From the NCBI GenBank assembly GCA_947034895.1, contig OX344764.1, positions 56,959,348-57,023,347 of the forward strand: 64,000 nt of DNA. Direction: 5' to 3'. Shown in pieces: positions 47,037 to 61,222 of the stretch. The first letter of the stretch is position 1; each line of letters opens with the position of its first letter. This stretch comes from Rhytidiadelphus loreus (lineage: Eukaryota > Streptophyta > Bryopsida > Hypnales > Hylocomiaceae). The notes under the pieces are model-generated. The model searched no databases. It was not told where the DNA came from and saw only the letters and a list, made by a program, of their open reading frames with translations. A program made the position numbers and the translations under genes.

Positions 47037-48120
47037 CTACTGCATTTGGAGTCCATCTTTGACTTCCTGAGTCATCTTGTTTGCAGCGTTGCGTTGGATA
47101 TTTTTTTTCTTGGGTTGATTGTCGACATTCTTGGACCAAAGTTGGAGGAGCGGCATCCAGTGTGGAAGACTAGCATCATTCACCTGAGTACAATATATGC
47201 AAGTGACGATGTCATTCATGCATTGAAGGGGAGGACCGTGACATGGGAATTCATACTACAAGCAAAAGCATGTACAATATGCAACTTCAATTGAACGAAA
47301 TGATGTTGGGGGCATACCTTCTTCGACTTGCTCTTCTTGGGAGGCCTTTGTGCTTTAGTGACGGGGATGCTCTCTTGGTTTGGTGTTGTTAACGAGGGTT
47401 GATCACTCTGGAGTTGTAGTCCTTTCTTGTTCTATATGAAACAATAAAGCAAGATGAGGTGCACATGTCTGGAATTCTACGGAAGAAAGTGTACACAATG
47501 AAAAGTGGCATTGATCCTAACTAGAAGACAATAAGCAAATACAAGAAGAGCAATTTTGTCACAATAAACCTTGTGTCCACATTGGTTTAGGGTCCCTCCC
47601 AGTGCTTCCCACCAGTCACTAGTCATGTAGGAAATCATGTGCAATGTATAGCGCAATGACTGTGTCATATGAGCGTCATGAAACCCTAGACTTCTTCACA
47701 CATTAGTAGTTCCACGCCTAAATCCTAAACCCCAAGCACAATATGAGTTAGTAGACTAACTTGTGACGCGGAGTGCACGCCCGGAGTTGCATCTTCTCTT
47801 TGTGGTCGCGAATGTGTAAGTCTCTTCATTGTCGACAGATGCAGTAGGACATATCTCATATCCGAGAATGTCTCTCACAAATGCAGGGAATTGATGGCGC
47901 TTATACCAACCCAGCAACCTTGTTGTGTGCATGTACCAAAGGTACTAAAGTCGATCTTGTTGCCCGAAATTTTTTCATCAGTTCCCCGCGGTAGGATGTC
48001 GTTGCACCTCCAAGTATGGTTGACCACACAGTCACAGCGCCTTCCAAACCCTTGCCTTAGATACGCCTTGCCTTGAACCAACGTTGTAGGACGCTCCTAC
48101 CTCCAACCTCGATGTGCACT
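47037..48120 (-). pseudogene. Decayed multi-exon reading frame upstream of piggyBac, unknown
   Basis: Several minus-strand pieces read like protein: HIEVGGRSVLQRWFKARR (about 48110), LLGWYKRHQFPAFVRDILGY then CNSGRALRVTS (about 47925-47770), a clean exon 47433-47319 (acceptor CATATAG, NKKGLQLQSDQPS ... PPKKSKSKK, donor GTATGC; the end is a nuclear-signal-like Lys cluster), and FPCHGPPLQCMNDIVTCIYC (about 47250-47200) with CxxC motifs. It has the same orientation as the piggyBac gene 1 kb downstream and also contains stops. It may be an accessory ORF of the piggyBac element or a second, older transposon. I do not recognise the family. Confidence 0.4.
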
Positions 48121-51100
48121 TCGTCAGCTATGGAATTCTAAGCTACCATGAATGTAACTGGATTACAAGACATCGTGAATCAAATGCAGTAATACCAGCT
48201 CTGATTCGAGACTTACAAATATAACTGTCTTTATAGCCCACTATGGCGACCAAGAACTCCATTGCTTCCTCTCCCGCTTGGAGATGAGCTGAACCTCAGC
48301 CCCCTACAATGCAGTCACCATCTCTTGGTGGGCAACTCCGAATTGCTCTTAGATCCCCCCGCGCAGAGAAAAAATTAAAAAACTCTCCGAGCGGCTTCTT
48401 GAACCAGTTGAAGAAGCAGTTGGTGCAGAATCCAAAAAAACGTCTCCGTTGTCCTAGCGAGTGGAAGAAATCCACCAACTGCCAACACCATTGGCTGATG
48501 TAGTGCACTGTGACGTGGGCAAATATGTCTAAACCCTACGCCAGAAAACCATGTACCAGTAGTAGCTCTGCTCCGTATCACATGAAATACAACTGAATCC
48601 ATGTACAATGAGGCTTGGGTGCTTCACCTTCAACCCTAATTTTCTTTTAACTACTCCTAAAAATTGTCCTCGTCTTTGCCCCCAACATTTTAGTTCTGCT
48701 GCATCACGAAAAAACCAATATAAAAACCCTAAATCACAAAACAATATGAACCGTAGGCCAAAAGTGGCAAGAAATTGCAAAAGGGGTTAAACCATTAAGG
48801 TACTTGATAATGTCTACCGTATATCAAAGTGATTTTAATCACATGAATAAATTTATCCTACAAATACAAAAAAAATTCAATCTATGATTATTTAATAACC
48901 TCTGAAAATCCAATCGACCATTTCATGGTTGCTGCTTAACTTTAGGGGCTATCTGGATTTGAAAAAAATTTAAAATTTAAAATTACATTATTTATTTATA
49001 TAATTCATCAAATTATCTTTCCATAACAAAAAAATCCTTCTAACCTAAACAGAATCTCTACTTTAAGTGCTTTTTCAAAGTCAAACACTTCAAGAAATGC
49101 TCACAACAGATTTTCTTTAGAAAAAAAAAACTTGTCAATCAAAGGTCATTCTAAGAAAAAAATTCCATGGGAGTGCAAGTGGACAAGGGTTTGATGAGTT
49201 GAAGCATGTAGTAAACAAGGCACAATCTTCCATTGCTGGAATCCTTGTGAAAATTCGTATGATTTTAAATATTCATATTTAGGTTTGGTCAAAAATAGCA
49301 AATTCTTCACTTGTGAAAATTTGAGATATGACCTCCAAAGTCATTTTGCTTTAGTAAAAACACCAAGAGGAACAAAAATCAAACTTTGATAGAAGAAATC
49401 TCAAAATCCACATAGTTAAAGTCTTTAAAAATTTGAAGGTAGACTAATTAAAAAGTGGTAAAGAATATCATATTGTTAGATATTTCAAAAGATGATTCTA
49501 AGAAAAATTATACTTTTCTTTTTAGAAATAACAATTTAGTGGTAATTTGGAGGGAAGAGTTCCTTTGGCATTTAGGGGTTAACTTGAGAATAGAAAAATA
49601 TTTTTATACTATGCATGGAATAACTTCTAATTATAAAAGTATAAATTTTGGCATGAATGAGAGCAATTCTTTCAGCAATTCTAACTACTACATGTTGATT
49701 TTTGGCAAGTGTTAAAGTTTTTTTTTTGCTACAAAAAATATAACAATGATATTTTCACAAAAATAACAGGGATTTTCACATTGCTAGATAATATAAAGTC
49801 TCATGTAATAAAATATAAGATTGGAACTCAAAATATAATTTAAATGGCTATATTGAACTTATAATTGATGCTCATCTAAATGACAATAGAAGAGGTCCTT
49901 TGGAGGCTAACGTTTACTTATTAATGCTTGATATGAGTTTAAGATATTACGAAATCCAATAGTTAGGTTCTACATTCCCTACTGAATAATTAATCAAAGT
50001 TGGAAAATGTGATTTGGCAAACACATATAAATAAATAAAATTATTTTTTCTATATAATATTTTTTGAAAAAATTATGTTCTCATAATTTTAGCAAATATA
50101 AGTTTTAGAATAATTATTTTGTTTTGTTGACCTTCACCATTGGGTATGGTATTGCACAAATTTTGGTTTGGGCATTCCAAATCTAAACTTGAAATGAATG
50201 CCCTTATACATTTGAATGTAGATTTAATTAAAAAATAAATATTATAATTATATTCATTGGAGAAAAATGTATTTTTGAAGAGTATTTTTAGTGTTGTCAA
50301 GCATCCAACCAACTTTATTTTCTAAAACTAATTAAATATCTAGCTAAGATCTACCAATCTTGTCTTTCATTTATAATATACATACAATTTATTTAGTGCC
50401 TACTAGGTAGAGTATCATCTTTATTTTCTTCAAAATCAATATGTTTTATATTATATTTGTTTTTTTTAATGATATTTCATTTTTTATTTCCAACACCCCT
50501 AATTCATTGATTATAATTAGTTTAAGTGTTGATTCAATAGTTTTAGTTGTTTTTTAACTAAGTGATAACACGTGCTACAACTTCATTAATCAATTTCAAA
50601 AGAAAACTACATTAATATTGTAGTTATTTTGCACTCATATATATTAGATTTTTAAAAATAGCATTGAAATAAATATAATTTTAGCACAATTTTAGTACAA
50701 GTATTGTATGAATATAACATATACTACAATTTTGATTTCAATGTTAACTAGTGTAGCCCTATACCACTCGTTCAATTCAAGATCTAAATGTAACTCAAAA
50801 ATTACTCAAAAATCTACAACTTTGACATTGTAAGTCGAAACACTATTCAAAGTAGAACAATTGTTTTTTTATATTATCTAGGCTTTACCAAGTTTTTAAG
50901 CCCCCAAACTCAAATTTCCTTTGCAAATAAATGATCTAAAGATTTCAGATTTTACTATAGCATTGCATCCTCAAGATAGGAAGATGTATGCAATTTTTTA
51001 TAGCAAATGATGTTCTTCTTCCCAAACTTGAATTGGGGCTCAAAACAAAACAAATACATTATTTATTTTTTCAACCACTGAATCTTCAAAAAATTAGGTT

Positions 51101-51694
51101 CCTTGGTAGTTTGTTTCATTCTAGCAAAAAAACTATGGAAAAAAATCAAAATCTACACTTCACTTTAGATGCCCCCAACATGCCTAAAATACCTTGACAC
51201 CATTTCAACATTAAATTTTTCTTATTTCCAATGAAGTCTTTATTTCAAATCAAATAGCCATTATTATTTTTATTTATTGAAAACTTTAAGAGTTCAAGAC
51301 TTTCAATAGACACATGTTTTTTTAAACAAAAGTAATAACATTATGAATAGATATATAAATTTATGAGTTTTTTGGCACTACATTCCATTTTCTACTTGCC
51401 CTGAAATAAAAAAATATTTATATTTGAATGTATTTTTCAATTCAATTTTTTTTCATTGCATTAAATTATTCCAATTGTATTTTTCTTAAAACATTTGAAT
51501 ATTTTGTACTTGTGTAGAATATATGGTCTTAGAACTTGAAATGATGTTTAAAATTTATTTGAATTTACAATCAAAACATGGGTAAACATCTCAATCAAAT
51601 AAATATTCAATTCACTATGATTCTACTAAAAAACAATAGTCTTTTCTTTTTTTAATCTTTTGATATTTCTTCTTCCCTTTTCTCTTTCTATTCT
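48121..51694. other. Intergenic; strongly AT-rich from 48800
   Basis: Between 48296 and 48608 both strands are open but no motif appears. From 48800 the DNA is A/T-rich with poly-A/T tracts and no gene. An open frame at 49455-49715 has AT-driven composition only. Confidence 0.45.
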
Positions 51695-52135
51695 TTATTC
51701 TCCTTCTTGTCTTGCTCGTCTTCTTCTTGCTTCTAATACTTCTAACTCATCCAAAGTAAGAGTCCATATTTCATTTTTTTGAAAAATTGAATAGGGATTT
51801 TTATTTTTATTTCTAAAATAATCAATACTTGGCAAGTCAAAAGTAGCAAAACTACCTTCAATAGAATCCACTTTTGTGTCAACTTCATTTGATTTCTTCA
51901 AACATGAAGTTCCTTGAAGAATTGATAGGTATACAAGACTATCCTCTTTGATGTTACAATCTTGTAACGAGGATATTTCATTTTCAAGCCATCTTTCATT
52001 AAAAATTAGACGTTGGTGGTTTATTGGAAGTCCGGTTACTTCCATTAGCCTTTCTTTTAATTGTTTGATAGTTGTTGCACTCACCACCTCAATACCAAAA
52101 AGTCTATGGGAAAGAGTTTTGATTGTAATCTTCAT
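51695..52135 (-). CDS. Ubiquitin-like protein with C-terminal extension, lacking Gly-Gly
   Basis: ATG at 52135 opens a 146-aa frame without stops in very AT-rich DNA. Residues 1-76 align with ubiquitin without a gap: MKITIKTL at 1-8 (ubiquitin MQIFVKTL), TIKQLKERL at 22-30, GLPINHQRLIF at 35-45 with Ile44 kept, LQDCNIKEDSLVYLSIL at 57-73. Lys6, Lys27 and Lys63 are kept, Lys48 is Arg, Lys11 is Arg. The C-terminus reads LQGT at 73-76 instead of LRGG, so it should not be cleaved or conjugated. A 70-residue tail follows with DLPSIDYFRNKNKNPYSIFQ and a basic end LEARRRRARQ. It may be a diverged ubiquitin-domain gene or a copy carried by a transposon; its open frame suggests it is young or under selection. 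Confidence 0.75.
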   Translation of the reverse strand: MKITIKTLSHRLFGIEVVSATTIKQLKERLMEVTGLPINHQRLIFNERWLENEISSLQDCNIKEDSLVYLSILQGTSCLKKSNEVDTKVDSIEGSFATFDLPSIDYFRNKNKNPYSIFQKNEIWTLTLDELEVLEARRRRARQEGE

Positions 52136-53857
52136 CTTGAAATAATTTATTTACAATTGAAGAATTTCAAATGTTTGAGTTGAATTTTTATTTATTAAAA
52201 CTATTAAATGAATAGTTTAATAAGAATGAACTCTCAATCCAAAAGTAGTTGAAAATACATCTATGGCCTAGACCAAAAAGATAATTAAATTAAAAATTGG
52301 CAATAATAGAGAAGAAAAGGATGAAAGTTTTAATCTCAATTGAAATGAGTTGAATGGAAAAAATATATATTTTTAAACATTTAAAGATCTTAAAAATAAT
52401 ATATGTTGGTGTATATTTTATTCTTTTATACTAAAAGCATAATCTTATTGAAAGTTGTCTTTTACTTTTCTTTGCATGATGTTGCTTTTACTTTTTGTAA
52501 AACTTTGTTTTTTTGTTTTATACAATTATACGTTTAAATTTAAAAAGTAAAATCTCTAAGTTTCACATCTTCATAGTTACTAGTGTAGCCTATTTCGTTG
52601 GTCCAAAGTAAAAGAGAATGTCCCTTCAATAATTCCAAAGTAAAAGAGGATTTCATTCTATTTTTAGTTCAAAAATAATTCAAAATTTTATAAGTTTCAC
52701 ACTATAGGTCCAAAACCCACAAAACAAAGTTTGTACACCCCTACTCATGGAAAAATTTCTAATGTTATCACAAATGCAACCGACTAACACACGGTCCAAA
52801 AGATACATAATTTATTATAATTTAAGATTCAAAATAACTCAAAAATCCTTAACTTTCACACCATAGGTTTAAATGCCACACAACAAAATTCATACATCCC
52901 TATTTGAGAGAGCTTTCTAAAGGTATGAAGAATACGACTGACACATGGTCCAAAAGATCCATAATTTAGCATAATTTAAGATCCAAAAATAACTTAAAAA
53001 ATCCATAACTTTCACATTATATGTCCAAACACCACCAAACAAAGTCCATACACCCAAAAAGGTGAATAGGGGATGTACAGTTCCAAAAATCTCACCGTAA
53101 CAAACAAATAAAACAAAACAAACAGACAACCTAATTTACAGTATAGACTAGTGTGCTCTGTGTTGTTGTCACAATAAAAGTAAAAGTAAAAATATTTTTC
53201 TAATTTTCTAATTCCTAAAAACTTCAAAATCAACAACTTTCACATTATGAATCAAAACACCATGAAACAGAGTCTGTAGAGCCCTCACCATATAGGGCTT
53301 TCTAATAGTACCAAGAACGTGACCAAAGGATGCACAATTTTATTAGATCTCACCATAATAAACAAAACAAACAACCTAATTTAAAGTATGGACTAGTGCG
53401 CCCTATATTGTTGCCACCACCAAAATAAAAGTAAAAATAATTTTCTATTCTTTCAATTTGTAAAACTTTAAAATTCAATATCTTTTATACATGAAAGAGT
53501 GCAAAGGCTTTGTTGCAATGTGAGAAGTTGCATTCTTGATACACATAGAGAGCTTTATACACGAAGGAGAGCAAGGACTTTGTTTTGTGATGTTTGGACA
53601 TGCAATGTGAAAGTTATGAATTTTCCAAAATAAAATATAATTCAATTCAATTTTTGAATACACAAAAACTTTGAAATTCCATAACTTCACATTGTAGGTT
53701 GAAATGAATGAATATGGACTTTTGTGATGCTCATATATTTATTCCATGTTTATCACCTTCATTTTACATTAAAAAATAAATGAAGTACATGCATTATTGT
53801 AGATGTTGTGAATACATACCTTCACGGTTGCTATTATGTGAGCCTAGGATCTTGAGC
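52136..53857. other. AT-rich intergenic sequence with a dispersed degenerate repeat
   Basis: No gene. A word series AAATTCATAACTTTCACATTATAGGTCCAAA-CACCA-AAACAAAGT-CATACACCC recurs loosely near 52690, 52840, 53000, 53230 and 53640 (and in part near 4570), each followed by GAGAGCTTTCTAA-GGTA-CAAGAATG. This is an old repeat of roughly 150-200 bases in irregular tandem. Confidence 0.55.
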
Positions 53858-54101
53858 CCAAACTAGAAGAAAGCCTTGTTTAATTGGATGTTCTTGCGTC
53901 AAAGTTGACGGATTTTCTTAAGCATCCAATGTAACATCTTCATGTGTTTATGTCAACAATGACATCCAATGTAACATCTTTATGCTACATTGGATGTCAT
54001 TGTTGACATAAACACATGAAGATGTTACATTGGATGCTTAAGAAAATCCATCAACTGTGACGCAGGAACATCCAATTAAACAAGGCTTTCTACTAGTGCC
54101 A
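53858..54101. mobile_element. 238-bp palindromic CACTA-type MITE, CCA duplication
   Basis: AACTAGAAGAAAGCCTTG at 53861 (first base changed from C) pairs with CAAGGCTTTCTACTAGTG ending 54098; CCA flanks both sides. The arms run on through TTTAATTGGATGTTC, AAGCATCCAATGTAACATCT and GTGTTTATGTCAACAATGAC to a centre near 53980, with almost perfect pairing. Confidence 0.92.
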
Positions 54102-54114
54102 TGAGCCTAGGAGC

Positions 54115-54370
54115 CTAGGTTCCTATATTATAGGCACCCTCTATAGTTATAAGATGTTTATATTATAGGTGTCCATATTGTAAGTACCTATATTATAAGC
54201 ACCTTCCATGGTTATAGAATGTTTATATTATCGGTGTTTATGTTATAAGTAAGTACCTTTCATGGTTATAGAATGTTTATATTACAAGTGTTTATGTTAT
54301 AAGCACCTTCCATGATTATACAATATATTTATACTATAGGTGTCTATGTATGTTATAGACCTTTCCAATA
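54115..54370. repeat. ~50-65-bp tandem repeat, about four copies
   Basis: CACCTTCCATGGTTATAGAATGTTTATATTA-type units recur near 54136, 54201, 54257 and 54305, separated by GGTGT-TATGTTATAAG spacers of varied length. The array begins just outside the MITE at 53861-54098. Confidence 0.75.
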
Positions 54371-54737
54371 GTTGCAGAGTACCTATGTGGCTAGGCTCAG
54401 GCTCATAAGCTCACATTTCTAGGCTTACATACTAGCACCATTGTACATACCTTATACCATGCCCCAAATCATGTTGTAGGGATTTTTTGACCATTCCATT
54501 TATCTATGATATATAAATAGTAAAAATTAAGAAAGTCAAATTTGTTTACAATCCTAGGTTTATTCATAAGCACCTTCAATTATCCACACAATTTCATTTG
54601 GAGTTTGTTTAACATTTAAATGTCTCTTAAAATTATGTATGTAACTTTTTTACATTATTTAGTCACTTGTAGTATATATATCATAGTGTCTCACTAAACA
54701 TTAATCCAGTAACTTGAAAGTTAATGTAGTTACTACA

Positions 54738-54788
54738 TCTTTTGAGCTCATTATCATTGTGACAAACTGTCACAATGAGCTCAAAAAA
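54738..54788. other. Short near-perfect hairpin
   Basis: TTTTGAGCTCATT...ATTGTGACA, a three-base loop, then TGTCACAATGAGCTCAAAA. The left arm has a six-base extra (ATCATT-like). It is followed by an AT-rich run. It could be a MITE remnant; no role assigned. Confidence 0.6.
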
Positions 54789-54929
54789 ATTAATTAATTA
54801 AATTTTTTTTTAACTCCCTAACTCCCTCTCAAATCCCCGGGTTTTAAAAAAATTCTTAATTTTTTGTCCCCCCTCTCCTTATTTGTAATTTTTTGAACAA
54901 GTATACAATGGCAAACAATATGGGACAAT

Positions 54930-55085
54930 GAAAATTGTATTATGTATCAGTACATCATATCCGTATCTGTACATGTATTTGTATTTGTACTATATTCCAA
55001 TATCAAGTACTATATTTGTACAATATCCGTAACCGTACTTTGATTCGTATCCATATATCGTATTTGTATTTGTATTTGGATGGAT
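54930..55085. repeat. Low-complexity GTA/TTTGTA repeat
   Basis: Imperfect six-base words (GTATTT, GTACAT, CGTATC, TTGTAC) fill the stretch. The Tyr/Ile-rich open frame on the plus strand comes from this composition. Confidence 0.7.
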
Positions 55086-55237
55086 GGCTCAAATTAAATC
55101 TCAAAGATCAACGGCTTAAATTTTTTTGAAAAATCAATGACAATTTCGAAGGTAAGCATTTAAAAAAAATCAACGGCATTAAAAAATTTTGAGAGAGGAG
55201 GGGGGTAACTGCTACCCTTGCTAACTCTTTTTGGTAC

Positions 55238-55415
55238 ATTCACTAGTAGAAAACAGTGTCACAGTCAACAAAAGCTAGCTGATACTTTTGTGGACTGCAA
55301 CACAGTTTTCAGAAATTTGCATTGCAGTCAACGCAAATTTTTGAAAACTATGTTGCAGTCAACAAAAGTATCAGCTAGCTTTTGTTGACTGCAACACTGT
55401 TTTCTACTAGTGATT
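55238..55415. mobile_element. 172-bp palindromic CACTA-type MITE, ATT duplication
   Basis: CACTAGTAGAAAACAGTGTC at 55241 pairs with CACTGTTTTCTACTAGTG ending 55412; ATT flanks both sides (55238-55240, 55413-55415). The arms continue through GTCAACAAAAGCTAGCTGAT and AACACAGTTTTCA. It has the least decayed ends of the five family members and the same length as the copy in piggyBac. Confidence 0.94.
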
Positions 55416-57475
55416 GTAGGGTGCCATAGTAATAGGATTTGGATATTTTCAAAGCTACAATTGAGTTTGACCATGGAGTCTTGAAATGTAGTGCTTCTAT
55501 AGCTCAAAAAATAAAATAAAACATTGTATATTGGAATAAAATCATTAATGGGTACTTATGTGCATGTTAGGACATCTTCAATGCACGCAACTAATTGACA
55601 TAGAAAATCAAATATTTTTGGAATGATTGGTATATCATTGGAAGTGTGTCAAAAATCACTCATAATAGACACATGAATATCTAGATTTGAACTTTGGAAA
55701 ACCAACATACCTTGTTAGAAATGAAATTAGAAGACCAAAACTGTAGAAGAATCGGAAAATCATACAAAAGAAAGAAACCCATAAAAATGACATAGCAAAC
55801 TTTTTGGAGCATTGTATCCGTTATTTTTCTTTCTTATGTATGATTCATTGTAGCCCTTATAAAAAAATTATTTATTTTTATTTCTAATAGAGTCTATTTC
55901 AATCATACAAAGTCCAAATCTAAATATTATTGTGTTCATTTTTTATTTTTTATTTTATGAATTTCCAATAATTATAATCTCTAACTCTAATTAATTCCAC
56001 ATCAATTAAAATTTAGTATTACAATTGTAGGATTGTTTTGTTGTGTGCATTTAGCAAAAGGTTCATAATTAGTGATTTAGTGATTTACCCCCTTTAAATT
56101 ATTTCACTATGTTTTCACCAAAAACGCTCTAAAATTACAATTTTTAGTACAACTACCACATTTTAGAAAAAAAAATACATTATTGGACACATGAAATTGT
56201 AGGATCTTTTAGTACATTAGTTTTGGAAGATCTGGAAAAAAATTCAAAAATTTCCACTATGTAGATTGCAAGATGTGAGTGTTTGAAGGGACTAAAATCC
56301 TTTGGGGGGCCCTGCAAAAAACTAGGTAGTTGCACTTCACAAGGTCACATTTGCCTGAAAAATGTCCAAAATGGTGATGCTTCTTTGGATTCATTCTTCA
56401 ATTCAAGTTGGCTACATCTTTGGAAAATTTTAGATCATTTGAAATTGTACAACACATATGAAAAAAATAGTAAGTAGAAAGAAGTAGGCAATGATTCAAA
56501 ATACTCTTCATTTTTTTTCCAAAAATATTGAAAATTGAGTTAAATAAAGGACTTCAAAGTTTATTTTAAGTAGAGAATCTATAATTGCCCACAAACTAAA
56601 ACTCCTCACAACTTTCATCTCATTAATCAAAATAGAGTGATTCAAATCTTTCCATTTATATGTAAATCTAGAAAACCAATTTCAAATTTTTGGTTTTGAA
56701 AAAAGTGATTTTAAAAATTTGCCTAAACTGCCTACCTAGTGGAAAAAAACTACATATCATACAATAACTTTTGAACCACGTAGTCAAAAGTTATGAAAAT
56801 TGTTGGGCCTTAAAGCTACTCCTCATCCCTATATTGTGTGAAAATGTAAAAGAAAAGAAAAGGAAATCTCCATTCATAGTGATCTACCCAAAATTTCTAT
56901 GTTGCTTAGAATGCAGCTTGGTCTTTTAGGGATTAAGAGCTAGAAATTATTGTGTGGAGGTTGGAGTTCTTGAATTATTTTTCAGTAAATTTTCCTTAAG
57001 AAACAAATTAAATTGACATCTAACCCAAGTCATTTTAGATTTTTTTATTTTTTTTGAATTAGTTATGAATTTTTGAAGTTGAAATGCAATGGTCACTAAA
57101 AACATCCACCTTGTGAAACGTACACTCTTTTTACATTCTTGGTGCAATGAGAAAGTAAAATGTACCACTTTGTTAGAGGATACTTTTAGAACCTGAGCAC
57201 TTTATGGACCTCCTACCTTACTTAGTTTTACCAACACCAAGAGTTGCCAATGGTCATCTTGCAGTCTCCTTGTATATTGGAAAAGGCCTTGTTGAATTTC
57301 CTGTGCTCCTATTTATTGGTGGCGTTCCATGTGGAAAGAGCCTGATGGCTTGCATACTCATGGTTTCACATCTAATAAAATGAAACATTTTGTTACCGTT
57401 AATTTAAGTTGGTGTGTATAGGTGGAGTGAAAATTACAATCAGGTTTCATTTTTGCCTTATAGACAAATGAAAAT
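55416..57475. other. AT-rich intergenic, nothing recognised
   Basis: No gene or repeat with clear structure. Open frames (56283-56477 and 56947-57168) lack motifs. Confidence 0.45.
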
Positions 57476-60688
<3,213 letters not shown>

Positions 60689-61222
60689 AAGAGCATCCCC
60701 ACCAAGGGCTTCCATATCCCTATCTCTATATGGATGAAGAGGGAGCTAAATTGTGGATACAAAAGATAAGCCCCACCAATTCTTCCTTACAAATTCACAA
60801 TTTTCCTAAGTGCGAGGTAGTCTAAGGCAAATGGAACAATGCAATAAATAAAATGGTACAATAGAAGCACAAGGGAATAGTAGCTACACAAATCAAAGTT
60901 GCACAAATCAAATATTTTCAATGAAAATAGTATACGGTTTACCAAAATTGAGTTTTATATCTAAGTTTCCATATAGGGAATTTGGACCCATTTCCCTAAT
61001 TTTTTTTAGGAAAAGGGAATGCTACTGGTGGGGTATTATTTCCTATCCATATGAGTTTCATTTAGAAAGAGATAAGGAATGCTAATGTAAGTTTTTTTTT
61101 ATTTCCTACCCATATGAGTTTCATCCATATAGAGATACGGAAGCCCTAGGTGTGTGTGTTGTCCTATCCAAATGAGCTTCATTTAGATAGAGGTACGGAA
61201 GTTCCTAGTGGAGATGTTCTAA
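60689..61222. mobile_element. 528-bp Tourist-type MITE (PIF/Harbinger), TAA duplication
   Basis: GAGCATCCCCACCAAGGGCT at 60692 pairs with the end reading AGTTCCTAGTGGAGATGTTC (61219). TAA flanks both sides (60689-60691, 61220-61222), the 3-bp target used by PIF/Harbinger. Subterminal words CATATGAGTTTCATxxATATAGAGATA recur several times. The terminus resembles the GCTGGAGATGCTC|TAA end at 10721-10736 near Harbinger ORF1, so a related transposase may have moved it. Confidence 0.85.

Noticed and set aside
48296..48608. Overlapping 60-80-aa frames on both strands as genes
   Set aside because: No motif, no consistent splice sites, and both strands are open to the same degree.
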